64,000 nt of DNA from Acidimicrobiia bacterium (GCA_022822265.1 JAJECA010000050.1:17075-81074); one strand, 5' to 3'; numbered from the stretch's first letter, positions 44,778 through 52,495 are shown. Notes: generated from the sequence alone by a model not told the origin. Numbers and translations are program-made.

Positions 44778-47066
44778 TCAACCGCCCTCGGCGCCCAGGA
44801 ACACCGCGCGAACGAGGTCGTCTCGCTCGGCCAGCTCCTGGGCCGGTCCCTCGAAGCGCACCCGGCCCTTCTCCATGAAGACCGCCCGCTCGGCCACGCT
44901 CAGAGCCACGTTCAGCGACTGCTCCACGATGATCATGGTCAGCCCGGTCTCCTTCAGTTGCTCCACCACCTCCAACAGCTCCTGCACCACCACCGGGGCC
45001 AAGCCCAGCGAGAGTTCGTCGATGAGCAGCACCTCGGGTTCGTGCATCAGGCCCATTCCGAAGGCCAGCATCTGCTGCTGGCCCCCGGAGAGGTCCCCAG
45101 CGGCTTGGGTGCGCTTCTCCCGCAGCGCGCCGAACACGTCGTACACCCGCTCCACTCGCCGGAAGATCTCGGGCCTTTCCTCTTTCGTGCTGAGCATGGT
45201 GGCCAGAAGGTTCTCCTCCACCGTCAGGCCGGGGAACACTCCAGCGCCACCTCGCACTTGCACGATGCCCTGTTTGAAGCGCAGCTCGGCATCGGCGTAG
45301 GTAATGGTGCGGCCGTTGAGCCGGATGGCACCCCGGTCGGGCACGCCCAAGCCGCTGACCGCCCGCAAAAGGGTGGACTTGCCCGCGCCGTTGGTGCCCA
45401 ACAGCGCCAATGTCTCACCGCGGCGCACCTCCAGCCCGCAGTCGAACAGCACCTGCACCGGGCCGTAGCTGTAGTCCAGCCCCCGCACTTGAAGCACCGG
45501 GATGTCATCGGGATGCTCCGACATGCGGCGCATCTCCTCCTGCTCCTCTACCAGCTCGCTCACCGCCAGCGAGATGTCGCGTTTGATGTAGCGGGAGCCG
45601 TAAGCCACCAGCAGGCCGCCGATGATCGAAGCCGGCGGGGCCACGATACTGATGGCCAGGCGCTCTCCGTGGGCATCGCTGATGGAACCGGCGATGATGC
45701 TGCCCATGAACCCGCCCATCAAGAAGATGAACACCGGCAACAGCGCGAACGCCTGGGCCCGCATCCGATAGGGGGCCACCGCACCGATGGTGGGGGCGGC
45801 GGCCACGAAGGAGGCCGACGTGCAGGCGTTGGCCAGGCTGATGCCGAAGATCATGATGGCGGGCTGGTGGAATCGCATAGCGATGAGCACCAGCACGCCC
45901 GACATGATGATGAGCGTGCCCGCGGTCCGCACCATCTTGGCCGGATCCTCCCGGAACATACCGTCGAACTTGAAGCCCGAGATGGGGATGGCCACCAGGC
46001 TGGCCAGCCACACCAACGAGGTCACCCAGCCCCGCTGGAAGGCCTCGTAGCCGTATTCGTCTTTCAGCATCAGGTTGAGCTGGCTGGGCAGCGTTACCAG
46101 TGCGAAGCCGAGGGTGCCCACCCCCACGGCCAGGAAGTAGAAGGTCTTGACCTTCTTGAGACGGGCGAAAGCGGTCGACATCGAAACCGGAAGATCCGAC
46201 CCGATGGGGGGCATATCGTACTGCTCCCCCAATATGGCCTGCTGCTCGTTGCCCGCTCGCGGGGGTTCCTTCAGAATCAGCGACACCAGCGCCAGCACAA
46301 TCGGCGGTATGGCGAAGATGTAGAACGCCCAGCGCCACCCGTCGTCCCCTCCGGCAATCGAGGCGATGGCACCGGCCAGCACCGGCCCGATCAGCAGGCC
46401 AATAGGCCGTCCCATGCCCTCGAAGGCGAATATCCGAGCCCGAGCGGGAATGGGATAAGTATCGGTGAGCAACGAGGAATGCACTGGCAAGCGGTTGGCT
46501 TGGCCCGCCCCGGTGAGAACCCGGGTCCAGAAATACTGAAATGGGTTCCTCACCAATCCGGTGAGGAACACGCTAATTGCCCATCCCGCAGTGGCCACTG
46601 GCACGATGAGGGTGCGCTTCACCCGGTCGGCCAGCCAGGCCAGCGGCACCGCACCCAGCACTAGGGCCACACCACCGAACGAGGAGATGCCCAATATCAC
46701 CGTGTCGGATACGCCGAAGGCGTCTTGGAGGTCGGGCAGGAGCACAGCGATCGCCACCCGGTCGAACTCGTCGATCACGTTGAGCAGAAAGAGCACCACC
46801 AGCATGCTCGCCCCGCCCGCCCGGATTCCCTGCCGCAGGGTCATGGGCGCTTCGCCGACGCCGGGCAGCAGGTCGTCGGGCAGCACCACCACCTCCGACT
46901 TTGCCGCCTGCTCGGCTAGGCGCTTGGACTCCTCCTCGAAGACCGCCGAGGCAAGATTGGCCGGATCGTCGAGTTCGTCGGGCTGGTTCAGACCCGGATC
47001 TTCCAACGCAGGCTCGTCCTGTGCCGGATCACCTGGCGGGGAATCCATGTCCACCGGCTCATCCAT
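44778..47066 (-). CDS. MFS transporter fused to a LivF-type ABC ATPase
   Basis: 762 residues in one open frame. Residues 1-80: acidic, Pro-rich cytosolic tail. Residues 82-495: twelve-helix major facilitator core with the loop motif PLAWLADRVKR and FWTRVLTGAGQANR. Residues 496-522: charged linker. Residues 523-760: complete LivF ATPase, Walker A GTNGAGKST at 557-565, signature DLSGGQQQM near 658-666, Walker B VLLIDE at 679-684, VEQS His-switch region without His. GAGGGG precedes ATG 47066 by 5 nt. It takes the place of livF in the cluster. Whether it hydrolyses ATP for the MFS, the LivHM channel, or both is unknown. Confidence 0.9.
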   Translation of the reverse strand: MDEPVDMDSPPGDPAQDEPALEDPGLNQPDELDDPANLASAVFEEESKRLAEQAAKSEVVVLPDDLLPGVGEAPMTLRQGIRAGGASMLVVLFLLNVIDEFDRVAIAVLLPDLQDAFGVSDTVILGISSFGGVALVLGAVPLAWLADRVKRTLIVPVATAGWAISVFLTGLVRNPFQYFWTRVLTGAGQANRLPVHSSLLTDTYPIPARARIFAFEGMGRPIGLLIGPVLAGAIASIAGGDDGWRWAFYIFAIPPIVLALVSLILKEPPRAGNEQQAILGEQYDMPPIGSDLPVSMSTAFARLKKVKTFYFLAVGVGTLGFALVTLPSQLNLMLKDEYGYEAFQRGWVTSLVWLASLVAIPISGFKFDGMFREDPAKMVRTAGTLIIMSGVLVLIAMRFHQPAIMIFGISLANACTSASFVAAAPTIGAVAPYRMRAQAFALLPVFIFLMGGFMGSIIAGSISDAHGERLAISIVAPPASIIGGLLVAYGSRYIKRDISLAVSELVEEQEEMRRMSEHPDDIPVLQVRGLDYSYGPVQVLFDCGLEVRRGETLALLGTNGAGKSTLLRAVSGLGVPDRGAIRLNGRTITYADAELRFKQGIVQVRGGAGVFPGLTVEENLLATMLSTKEERPEIFRRVERVYDVFGALREKRTQAAGDLSGGQQQMLAFGMGLMHEPEVLLIDELSLGLAPVVVQELLEVVEQLKETGLTMIIVEQSLNVALSVAERAVFMEKGRVRFEGPAQELAERDDLVRAVFLGAEGG

Positions 47067-47131
47067 GGCAGCCCCTCATCGGGGCAAGACACTAGGCCAT
47101 TCGCGACGCATAGCGCACGGCAACAACCGGT

Positions 47132-47160
47132 TCACAGCCACCCGATCATCGGCTAGGGTT
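47132..47160 (+). promoter_or_regulatory. Candidate promoter of the LivK-like gene
   Basis: TTCACA (47132-47137), 17 nt, TAGGGT (47155-47160), predicting a leader of about 23 nt before GTG 47190. The 123-bp gap is shared with the divergent MFS-LivF gene. Confidence 0.4.
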
Positions 47161-47189
47161 CTCCGTTCATACGCACCTAGGGGGTAACC

Positions 47190-48893
47190 GTGTCTCACAA
47201 GATGCTCAAGATTCTGGGAGCGCTGCTGGCGTTGGCGCTCATCGCCGCGGCCTGCGGTGGCGACAACGATGACGATGGAGGCGCACAACCAGCACCCGCC
47301 GAGCCGACTGCCGCCCCAGCCACCGACGAGCCCGCGGCCCCAGACGACTCGGGTGATGGGGACGGTGCAACCCCAGCTGAGGAGACCACGGCCCCGTCGC
47401 CCGACGAGCCGGAGCCCACAGAGCCATCCGATGAGCCTGGCGAGCCCTCGGAGCCAGCCGAGGAAGAGGAAGTGGACATCGGTTTCGACGAGCCCAGGGG
47501 CGACTTGTTCATCGATTTCCACAAGACCTTCGACCGCTCCCACCCGTTCCAGCCGCTGGACGTGTTCTGCACGGCCACGCCCGATCCTGACTCGCCCCCG
47601 CAGGCAACCGACGTGGGCATCACCGAGGACTCCATCACCATCGTCCACCTCCGCACCAAGCTCGAAGAGCTGGAGGGCATCGGCTTTGCCGTACCCGTCG
47701 GCGACCCCATCGACATGTTCGAGGCGTTCACCAAGGCGATCAACGAAGACTGCAACGGGATCTGGGGCCGCCAGATCGACCTCCGTCTCGTGGAGGTGTC
47801 CGCGCTCGGCGGCGGTGGCGAGGACATCGACACGCTGCGCAACCAAGCCTGTATCGAAGCCACCGAGGATCACAACGCGGTGATCGTGACCAACACTACC
47901 GGCTTCCAGGGCAGCGCAATCTTGTGCATCGCGGCTGACCACGACACCCTGTTCCTCACCACCCAGGGCAACCCCCGTGAGTTCCACGAGCAGGCCAACG
48001 GCCTTTTGTACTCGCTTAGCCCTGTGGCCGAGGATTCGGTGGTCAACATGACCCAGGCGATCATCGACACCGGCGCCTTGGACGGCAAGACCATTGCGGT
48101 GATCTGGCCCGACACCCCCGGGCAACCCGAGACCGTGCAAGCCGGGATCATCGATGTCATAGAGGCCGCGGGCTACGACATTGCCGTTGCCGAGCAGATC
48201 GGCTGCGGCGGTGCCACCACCTGCCGCGAGGGCAACGACATCGCGGTGGAGCGGATGCTGGAAGAGGGCGTCGACGTGGTCTTCCCCGGCCTCAACGTGC
48301 TCAGCCTGCCCCAGTTCATCAATGAGATGGTCAACCAGGGCTACGCCCCCGGCGACGTGCAGTTCTACAATTCCGACTTCAACAGCCAGGCCGGCGACCT
48401 GGTGTCGGGCAAGGTGGCCCAGTTCGGCGGAGACGCCGCTGCGGAGATGTACAACGGCACCATCATCATCGACGATGCCCCCACCGGGAACTTCCGCTCC
48501 GACGACCCGGTGCTCAGCTTCAACGCACCGCTGAACATCATGTGCAACGAGACCTATGCGGCCAACAGCGCCATCGGCGCCAGCCACACCCGGGAGATCT
48601 ACGGGAGCTACGACAGCGCCTACGGCATGACGTCCACGGTGTGCACCGAGATGCGCATGGTGGCCCGGGCCATCTACGACGCCGGTCCCAACCCCACTCG
48701 CCAGGACATTTACACCGCCTTCCAGAACCTGGGTTCGGTGGATATCCAGCACCAGCTTCCCGCCACCTTCGGCCCCGACAAGTTCGGTGCCCCCGACGTG
48801 GTGACCGAGTTGGTGTTCAACTTCCCATGTCCCGGCGATCCCGACATTCCCACCTGCGTCCAGCAAACTGCTCCCTACCGGCCGCTCGGTTAG
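47190..48893 (+). CDS. LivK-like ABC transporter substrate-binding lipoprotein
   Basis: 567 residues. Lipoprotein signal (MSHKMLKILGALLAL, lipobox AAAC, Cys26), then a long acidic Pro/Glu/Thr/Ser-rich linker to about residue 100, then a periplasmic binding protein type 1 fold (GITEDSITIVHL, AVIWPDTPGQPETVQ, VVTELVFNFPCPGDP). GTG 47190 follows a GGGGG block 5 nt upstream; ATG 47202 is an alternative. Divergent from the MFS-LivF/LivHMG genes, it is the likely receptor of that transporter. Four Cys in the domain suggest disulfides. Confidence 0.88.
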   Translation: MSHKMLKILGALLALALIAAACGGDNDDDGGAQPAPAEPTAAPATDEPAAPDDSGDGDGATPAEETTAPSPDEPEPTEPSDEPGEPSEPAEEEEVDIGFDEPRGDLFIDFHKTFDRSHPFQPLDVFCTATPDPDSPPQATDVGITEDSITIVHLRTKLEELEGIGFAVPVGDPIDMFEAFTKAINEDCNGIWGRQIDLRLVEVSALGGGGEDIDTLRNQACIEATEDHNAVIVTNTTGFQGSAILCIAADHDTLFLTTQGNPREFHEQANGLLYSLSPVAEDSVVNMTQAIIDTGALDGKTIAVIWPDTPGQPETVQAGIIDVIEAAGYDIAVAEQIGCGGATTCREGNDIAVERMLEEGVDVVFPGLNVLSLPQFINEMVNQGYAPGDVQFYNSDFNSQAGDLVSGKVAQFGGDAAAEMYNGTIIIDDAPTGNFRSDDPVLSFNAPLNIMCNETYAANSAIGASHTREIYGSYDSAYGMTSTVCTEMRMVARAIYDAGPNPTRQDIYTAFQNLGSVDIQHQLPATFGPDKFGAPDVVTELVFNFPCPGDPDIPTCVQQTAPYRPLG

Positions 48894-48906
48894 CGATTCA
48901 GCAACC

Positions 48907-48956
48907 CCCGATAGCTGTCGCTGCTGCCATTCCCAAGGCGCGGCGATAGCATCGGG
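48907..48956 (+). promoter_or_regulatory. Hairpin between the LivK-like gene and the first selenoprotein gene
   Basis: CCCGAT (48907-48912) pairs with ATCGGG (48951-48956); after a one-base bulge, 48914-48924 pairs with 48940-48950 including two G-U pairs; loop 48925-48939. The right arm covers part of the purine block GGGAGG (48954-48959) that abuts GTG 48960. It may terminate the upstream transcript or mask the ribosome site of the downstream gene. No T-run follows. Confidence 0.6.
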
Positions 48957-48959
48957 AGG

Positions 48960-49799
48960 GTGAGGAATCGATCCCTCTGGTCCGCCGACAGGTCCAGGCG
49001 GCTTGCCGCTGTTTTGGCTATGGCGCTGGCATTGAGCCTGGTCGCCGCCGCCTGCGGGGGCTCCGAGCCCTCGGAATCCGAAAGCACGTCGGCCGAATCG
49101 ACCTCCCCCGCAACGCCTACTGAAACCGGTGCAACCACCGCCCCCACCGCGTCGGCTTCAACACCCGCCTCAACTCCCCAAACCACCCCCCAATCAACAC
49201 CCGCCTCAACTCCCCAATCCACTTCCGAAACCACCCCCCAAATAACTCCCCAATCAACACCCGCCTCGACTCCCCAATCCACCCCCCAATCAACACCGCC
49301 ACCCACGCCCCGGCCCACTCCGCCACCCACGCCGGAACCGACACCCGAGCCGACCCCGGAGCCCACGCCAGTGCCCGATTCAGATCTGCCTTCGGTGCAG
49401 ATGGTGAACGTGGCCACCGGGGCCACCGTAAACCTGGCCAGCTTCGCCCCGTCGGATCGGCCCATCGTGCTGTGGTTCTGGGCGCCCCATTGACCCACCT
49501 GCCGCCGGGAAGCCCCCGGCCTCGAGCAGTTGGCTCGAGACAACACCGACAAGTTCACCATGATCGGCGTGGGTGCCCGAGACACTCTGGGACAGGCCGA
49601 GGACTTCGTGCGCCGCACTGGATCGGGAAATTCGCTCCTGATGCTCTGGGATTCGTCCGGTGCATCCTGGAACGGGCTGGGAATCACCAGCCAGCACCGC
49701 ATAATCGTCCTCAACCGGTTCGGACAGGAATTCGACATGCGGGCCAACCCGTCGCACAGCTGGATCCTGGACAAGGTAGCCAGCATTGGAACGGCCTGA
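48960..49799 (+). CDS. Putative selenoprotein: thioredoxin-fold (TlpA/redoxin-like) lipoprotein with in-frame TGA
   Basis: Read through the TGA at 49491-49493 the gene has 279 residues. Signal peptide with lipobox AAAC, a Thr/Pro/Ser-rich linker (residues ~45-140), then VNVATGATVNLASFAP, LWFWAPH-U-PTC-RREAP and a thioredoxin-like domain to residue 279. The TGA codon (position 178) falls exactly where the first Cys of WxxxCxxC stands in TlpA-type oxidoreductases, giving UPTC. The frame continues without stop, with high GC3 codons, to TGA 49797-49799. A hairpin with its loop 33 nt after the TGA is shared with the next gene. Readthrough as selenocysteine is inferred; selA-selD are not in this window. 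Confidence 0.8.
49158..49292 (+). repeat. Imperfect tandem repeats encoding a Thr/Pro/Ser linker
   Basis: The core ACACCCGCCT recurs at 49161, 49197 and 49257 (intervals of 36 and 60 nt) with intervening CCCCAATC-type blocks. They encode STPxSTPQ-type units, a likely wall-spanning tether of the lipoprotein. Length variation between strains is expected. Confidence 0.75.
49521..49539 (+). promoter_or_regulatory. Candidate bacterial SECIS hairpin, gene 1
   Basis: CTCGAG (49521-49526), loop CAGTTGG (49527-49533), CTCGAG (49534-49539). The loop begins 33 nt after the TGA, within the range for bacterial SECIS elements. A second hairpin (GCCGGG 49504-49509 / CCCGGC 49515-49520) lies just before it. 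Loop-start G, usual in SECIS, appears only if the closing G-C pair opens. Confidence 0.5.
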
Positions 49800-49812
49800 G
49801 GTGGAAGCAACC

Positions 49813-50403
49813 ATGAGATCGAAGATCACGGTTCTCGCCATTGCCGTCGGCTTGGCCCTCAGCGCAGCCGCTTGCGGAGACAGCAGCGACGGCCCTGAAA
49901 CTGCCCCACCTGAGGCGCCACCCCCGACTGAGGCGCCAGCCGCTCAGGCGCCCGCACCCGAACCGGCCACCGAGACCGACACCCCAGCTCCGGCATCTGA
50001 TCTGCCCTCGGTTGATCTGGTCAACGTGGCCACCGGAGCCTCCGTGAATCTGGCGAGTTTCGCCCCTGCCGACCAGCCCCTCGTTCTTTGGTTCTGGGCG
50101 CCCCATTGAACCATCTGCCGCCGGGAAGCCCCCAGCGTCGAGCAGTTCGCTCGAAACAATTCTGACAAGCTCACAGTGATCGGAGTCGGAACCCAAGACA
50201 GCCTCGGGTTGGCCGAGAGCTTCGTGCAATCCACTGGAACCACCTTCACCATGCTCTGGGATCCGACATTCGAGTCTTGGCGTCAACTGGGTATCTCCGG
50301 CCAGCCCGCAGGGATGCTGCTGGACAGAAACGGAACAATCCTGAGCTCGTGGCGGGGCGGCATCCCCCAGAGCCGAGTGCTCGAGGCTATAGGCGCCGCG
50401 TAA
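49813..50403 (+). CDS. Putative selenoprotein: second thioredoxin-fold lipoprotein with in-frame TGA
   Basis: Paralogue of the preceding gene, 196 residues if TGA 50107-50109 (codon 99) is read as selenocysteine. ATG 49813 gives a lipoprotein signal (MRSKITVLAIAVGL, lipobox AAAC, Cys23), a shorter Pro/Ala/Glu linker, then VNVATGASVNLASFAP and LWFWAPH-U-TIC-RREAP with a complete thioredoxin-like domain (MLWDPTFESW, QPAGMLLDRNGTI) to the TAA at 50401-50403. AGGTGG lies 8 nt upstream. The start is 14 nt after the first gene's stop, so they are cotranscribed. Role: probably extracytoplasmic thiol/disulfide or peroxide chemistry (inferred). Confidence 0.8.
50138..50154 (+). promoter_or_regulatory. 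Candidate bacterial SECIS hairpin, gene 2
   Basis: TCGAG (50138-50142), loop CAGTTCG (50143-50149), CTCGA (50150-50154). Loop starts 33 nt after TGA, as in gene 1. Because the coding sequences are paralogous, conservation alone does not prove RNA function. Confidence 0.5.
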
Positions 50404-50407
50404 CTCC

Positions 50408-51469
50408 CTAGACGAACGGGAGCTTGACCACGGTGGCAGGCGTGGGGGTGCCCCGCATGTCCACGGCCAGCTCATCTCCGATGTCAGCGTCGGGAGGGAC
50501 AAAGGCCAGAGCGATACCGGTCTCCAGCATGGGTGAGAAGTTGCCCGACGTGACCTCCCCCACAGCCTCGCCGTTGCGCAGCACAGCTTGACCCTCCCGG
50601 GGCGGACGTCGGCCCTCCACACGCAATCCCCGAAGACGACGGTGAATACCCCTCTCCCGCTCCGCGGCCAGCGCATCCCGACCCTGGAATGACGGCTTGT
50701 CCCAGCGCACCACCCAGCCCAATCCGGCTTGCAGTGGAGTGATGCCTGGTCCCAATTCGTGGCCGTGCAGCGGCAGGCCCTTCTCCAGGCGAAGGGTGTC
50801 CCGAGCCCCCAGGCCAGCGGGAATGATTCCCGCCACGGTCACCGCATCCCAGAGCCGCTCGGCCGCAGCCACGGGCACGGCAATCTCCACCCCGTCCTCC
50901 CCGGTGTAGCCGGTGCCGGCCACGGTCAGCGCGGCGCCCTCCCACTCCACCGGGGCAACGCAGTTTCGGGGCACCTCCGACGCACCGGGCGACACCTCGG
51001 CCAGCAGGCCACGAGCTTCGGGACCCTGCACTGCCAGCACCGCCCGACTGGCGGTAACGTCCTCGGCCCGAAAACCGGCATCGGTCTCGGAGCCACCCAA
51101 GGCGTCTCGCACCCGGTCGGTGTTGGAGGCGTTGGGCATGACGTCGAAGCTCTCCGGCTGAGTCCACCAGACGATGATGTCGTCCAGCACCGAGGCGTCC
51201 TCGTCCAGAAGGTGGGTGTATTGGGTGCGGCCCGGGCCAATCCGGGCCAGATCGTTGGTGAACGCCTGCTGAAGCCGATCGAGGGCTTCGGGGCCCGACA
51301 CGCGAAGCGTCCCCAGATGGCTCACATCGAACACCACTGCTTCGGTTCGACAGGCCCGATGCTCGGCCAGCGTGCCCGACGGATACGAGAGCGGCATCTC
51401 CCAGCCGCCGAAAGGAACCAACTTGGCTCCCAGCGCCCGGTGCCGACTCTCCAGCGGAGAGGTGCGCAC
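50408..51469 (-). CDS. gcvT: Aminomethyltransferase (glycine cleavage T-protein)
   Basis: Transfers the methylene of the aminomethyl-lipoyl arm of GcvH to tetrahydrofolate, releasing ammonia. 353 residues: N-terminal HRALGAKLVPFGGWEMP, VFDVSHLGTL, GYTGEDGVEI and LGARDTLRLEKGLPLHGHEL, all T-protein blocks. GTG 51469 has GAGGGG 5 nt upstream. It is the downstream end of the gcvH-garA-merR-hpt cluster. The methionine usually seen in DVSHMG is Leu here. Confidence 0.96.
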   Translation of the reverse strand: MRTSPLESRHRALGAKLVPFGGWEMPLSYPSGTLAEHRACRTEAVVFDVSHLGTLRVSGPEALDRLQQAFTNDLARIGPGRTQYTHLLDEDASVLDDIIVWWTQPESFDVMPNASNTDRVRDALGGSETDAGFRAEDVTASRAVLAVQGPEARGLLAEVSPGASEVPRNCVAPVEWEGAALTVAGTGYTGEDGVEIAVPVAAAERLWDAVTVAGIIPAGLGARDTLRLEKGLPLHGHELGPGITPLQAGLGWVVRWDKPSFQGRDALAAERERGIHRRLRGLRVEGRRPPREGQAVLRNGEAVGEVTSGNFSPMLETGIALAFVPPDADIGDELAVDMRGTPTPATVVKLPFV

Positions 51470-51487
51470 GTCGACCCCTCTTTCCGG

Positions 51488-51853
51488 CTAGCCGGTTCCC
51501 GCGCCGGCGCCAGTGTGGGTTCGATCGCCATCCATTCCGGTGACATCCTCGAATCCATACTTGCTCAGCAGGCTGTGATAATCCCGCTGGCACAACACGA
51601 CGACATCAATGCCGGGATAGCGCTCCCGCAACCGGCGAACCTTGCCGTTCTTGCGCGTGATGTACTTCTGGCGCGCTGTTGTGATCTCCACGTAGCGGTC
51701 GAATTGGGGGAGGTAGAAATCGGGCGTGAACGCCTCGGTCACCTCGCCTGACTCATTGCGGGAAAGCACAAAAGTCTCCGGCTCATATCGCCACTCGACT
51801 CCATAGAAATCGAGCAATTCGGCAAATTGCCGCTCGGAATCGTGGGCGAACAC
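51488..51853 (-). CDS. Conserved protein with PD-(D/E)XK-nuclease-like pattern
   Basis: About 121 residues from GTG 51853 (VFAHDSERQFAELLDFYGVEW); AGGGAGG is 12 nt upstream. A GTG at 51898 would overlap the MerR gene. The order Glu (SERQFAELLDFY), Asp (TPDFYLP) and ExT (YVEITTARQK) with KNGKVRRLRERYPGIDV resembles a minimal PD-(D/E)XK fold. I recall similar proteins near hypoxanthine phosphoribosyltransferase genes in other actinobacteria; an hpt gene is 1.2 kb away here. No function is established. Confidence 0.75.
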   Translation of the reverse strand: MFAHDSERQFAELLDFYGVEWRYEPETFVLSRNESGEVTEAFTPDFYLPQFDRYVEITTARQKYITRKNGKVRRLRERYPGIDVVVLCQRDYHSLLSKYGFEDVTGMDGDRTHTGAGAGTG

Positions 51854-51869
51854 GCTTTCGGCGGCCTCC

Positions 51870-52367
51870 CTAAGAGCCGGTTTGGGCGGTGCTGGCACCG
51901 GTTTGGGGCTCAGCAGTATCCACAGGCAAGGGCTCTTCGACGGGCAGTTCTCTAACGGCGGCCTCAACCTCTTCGATCAGGCCTTCCATGCGGAGATAAA
52001 GAGCGCCCTGGCCTTGGCGCAGCGCATCCAGAATCTGCTCATCGGTGCGGACCAGAAGCGACTGGTTGCCGTTAATCACCAAATCGGCGCTGGCCACGTC
52101 CTCGCCCAGCTCGTCGCGCAGGTAGTCGAACACCTCGCGCACCCGTTGGAGGGCGATTCCCTCGTCCAAAAGCCGCTTGATCAGCTTTAACTCCAGCAAA
52201 TCATTGTAGGAGTACCGGCGGCGGCTGCCGCTTCCCTCGGCACCCTGCGCGGTAGATGTCACCAACTTGGTGCGTGTCCAGTAGTCCAACTGGCGGTAGG
52301 TGATTCCAACAATCTCAATGGTCTGGGGGGAACTGAAGTCGCTGGCTACTTGTCCGTGCTCGCTCAT
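51870..52367 (-). CDS. MerR-family transcriptional regulator (Rv1830-like)
   Basis: 165 residues from ATG 52367, with GGAG 7 nt upstream. The N-terminal winged helix reads VGITYRQLDYWTRTKLV...RRRYSYNDLLELKLIKRLL, and the rest is a helical effector/dimer region (VREVFDYLRDELGEDVASADLVINGNQ). The position next to DUF151 matches the mycobacterial Rv1829-Rv1830 order. It probably regulates growth or its own cluster in response to an unknown signal. Confidence 0.88.
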   Translation of the reverse strand: MSEHGQVASDFSSPQTIEIVGITYRQLDYWTRTKLVTSTAQGAEGSGSRRRYSYNDLLELKLIKRLLDEGIALQRVREVFDYLRDELGEDVASADLVINGNQSLLVRTDEQILDALRQGQGALYLRMEGLIEEVEAAVRELPVEEPLPVDTAEPQTGASTAQTGS

Positions 52368-52404
52368 ATGACTCTCCAGTGCCGGGGCGCGCTCCCAATT
52401 CGGC

Positions 52405-52410
52405 ATATTA
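52405..52410 (-). promoter_or_regulatory. Candidate -10 of the MerR gene
   Basis: TAATAT on the minus strand in the 128-bp gap 52368-52495, 37 nt upstream of ATG 52367. No good -35 at normal distance. Nothing else recognisable in the gap. Confidence 0.3.
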
Positions 52411-52495
52411 CACCGGGGAAACTACGCCAATGGATTTCCACAGGGTAAACGTCGGTCTGTGGATTGTCAAGGAGGGATTTCGAGGCGAAAAGGCG

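Noticed and set aside
43012..46664. Two long plus-strand frames (553 and 668 codons) opposite the transporter fusions
   Set aside because: Composition is His/Arg/Gln/Gly-rich with no motifs, and both lie wholly opposite well-supported ABC and MFS domains.
47076..48866. Long open frame (596 codons) antisense to the LivK-like gene
   Set aside because: It is the GC-rich shadow of the real gene; its His/Gly/Val-rich sequence matches no family and has no start site signal, while the plus strand encodes a clear binding protein.
48890..49841. Minus-strand frames (306 and 153 codons) across the selenoprotein genes
   Set aside because: Low-complexity Gly/Val/Trp translation of the repeat region and no family pattern; they would hide the plus-strand thioredoxin domain.
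49491..50109. General reassignment of TGA (alternative genetic code) as the explanation for the two in-frame TGAs
   Set aside because: TGA is used as a normal stop for many genes in the window (for example 13533-13535, 34110-34112, 49797-49799), so only local recoding fits.
49491..50109. Simple pseudogenes with premature stops
   Set aside because: Both copies break at the same catalytic codon and keep intact, conserved frames downstream. Not fully excluded without homologues or reads.
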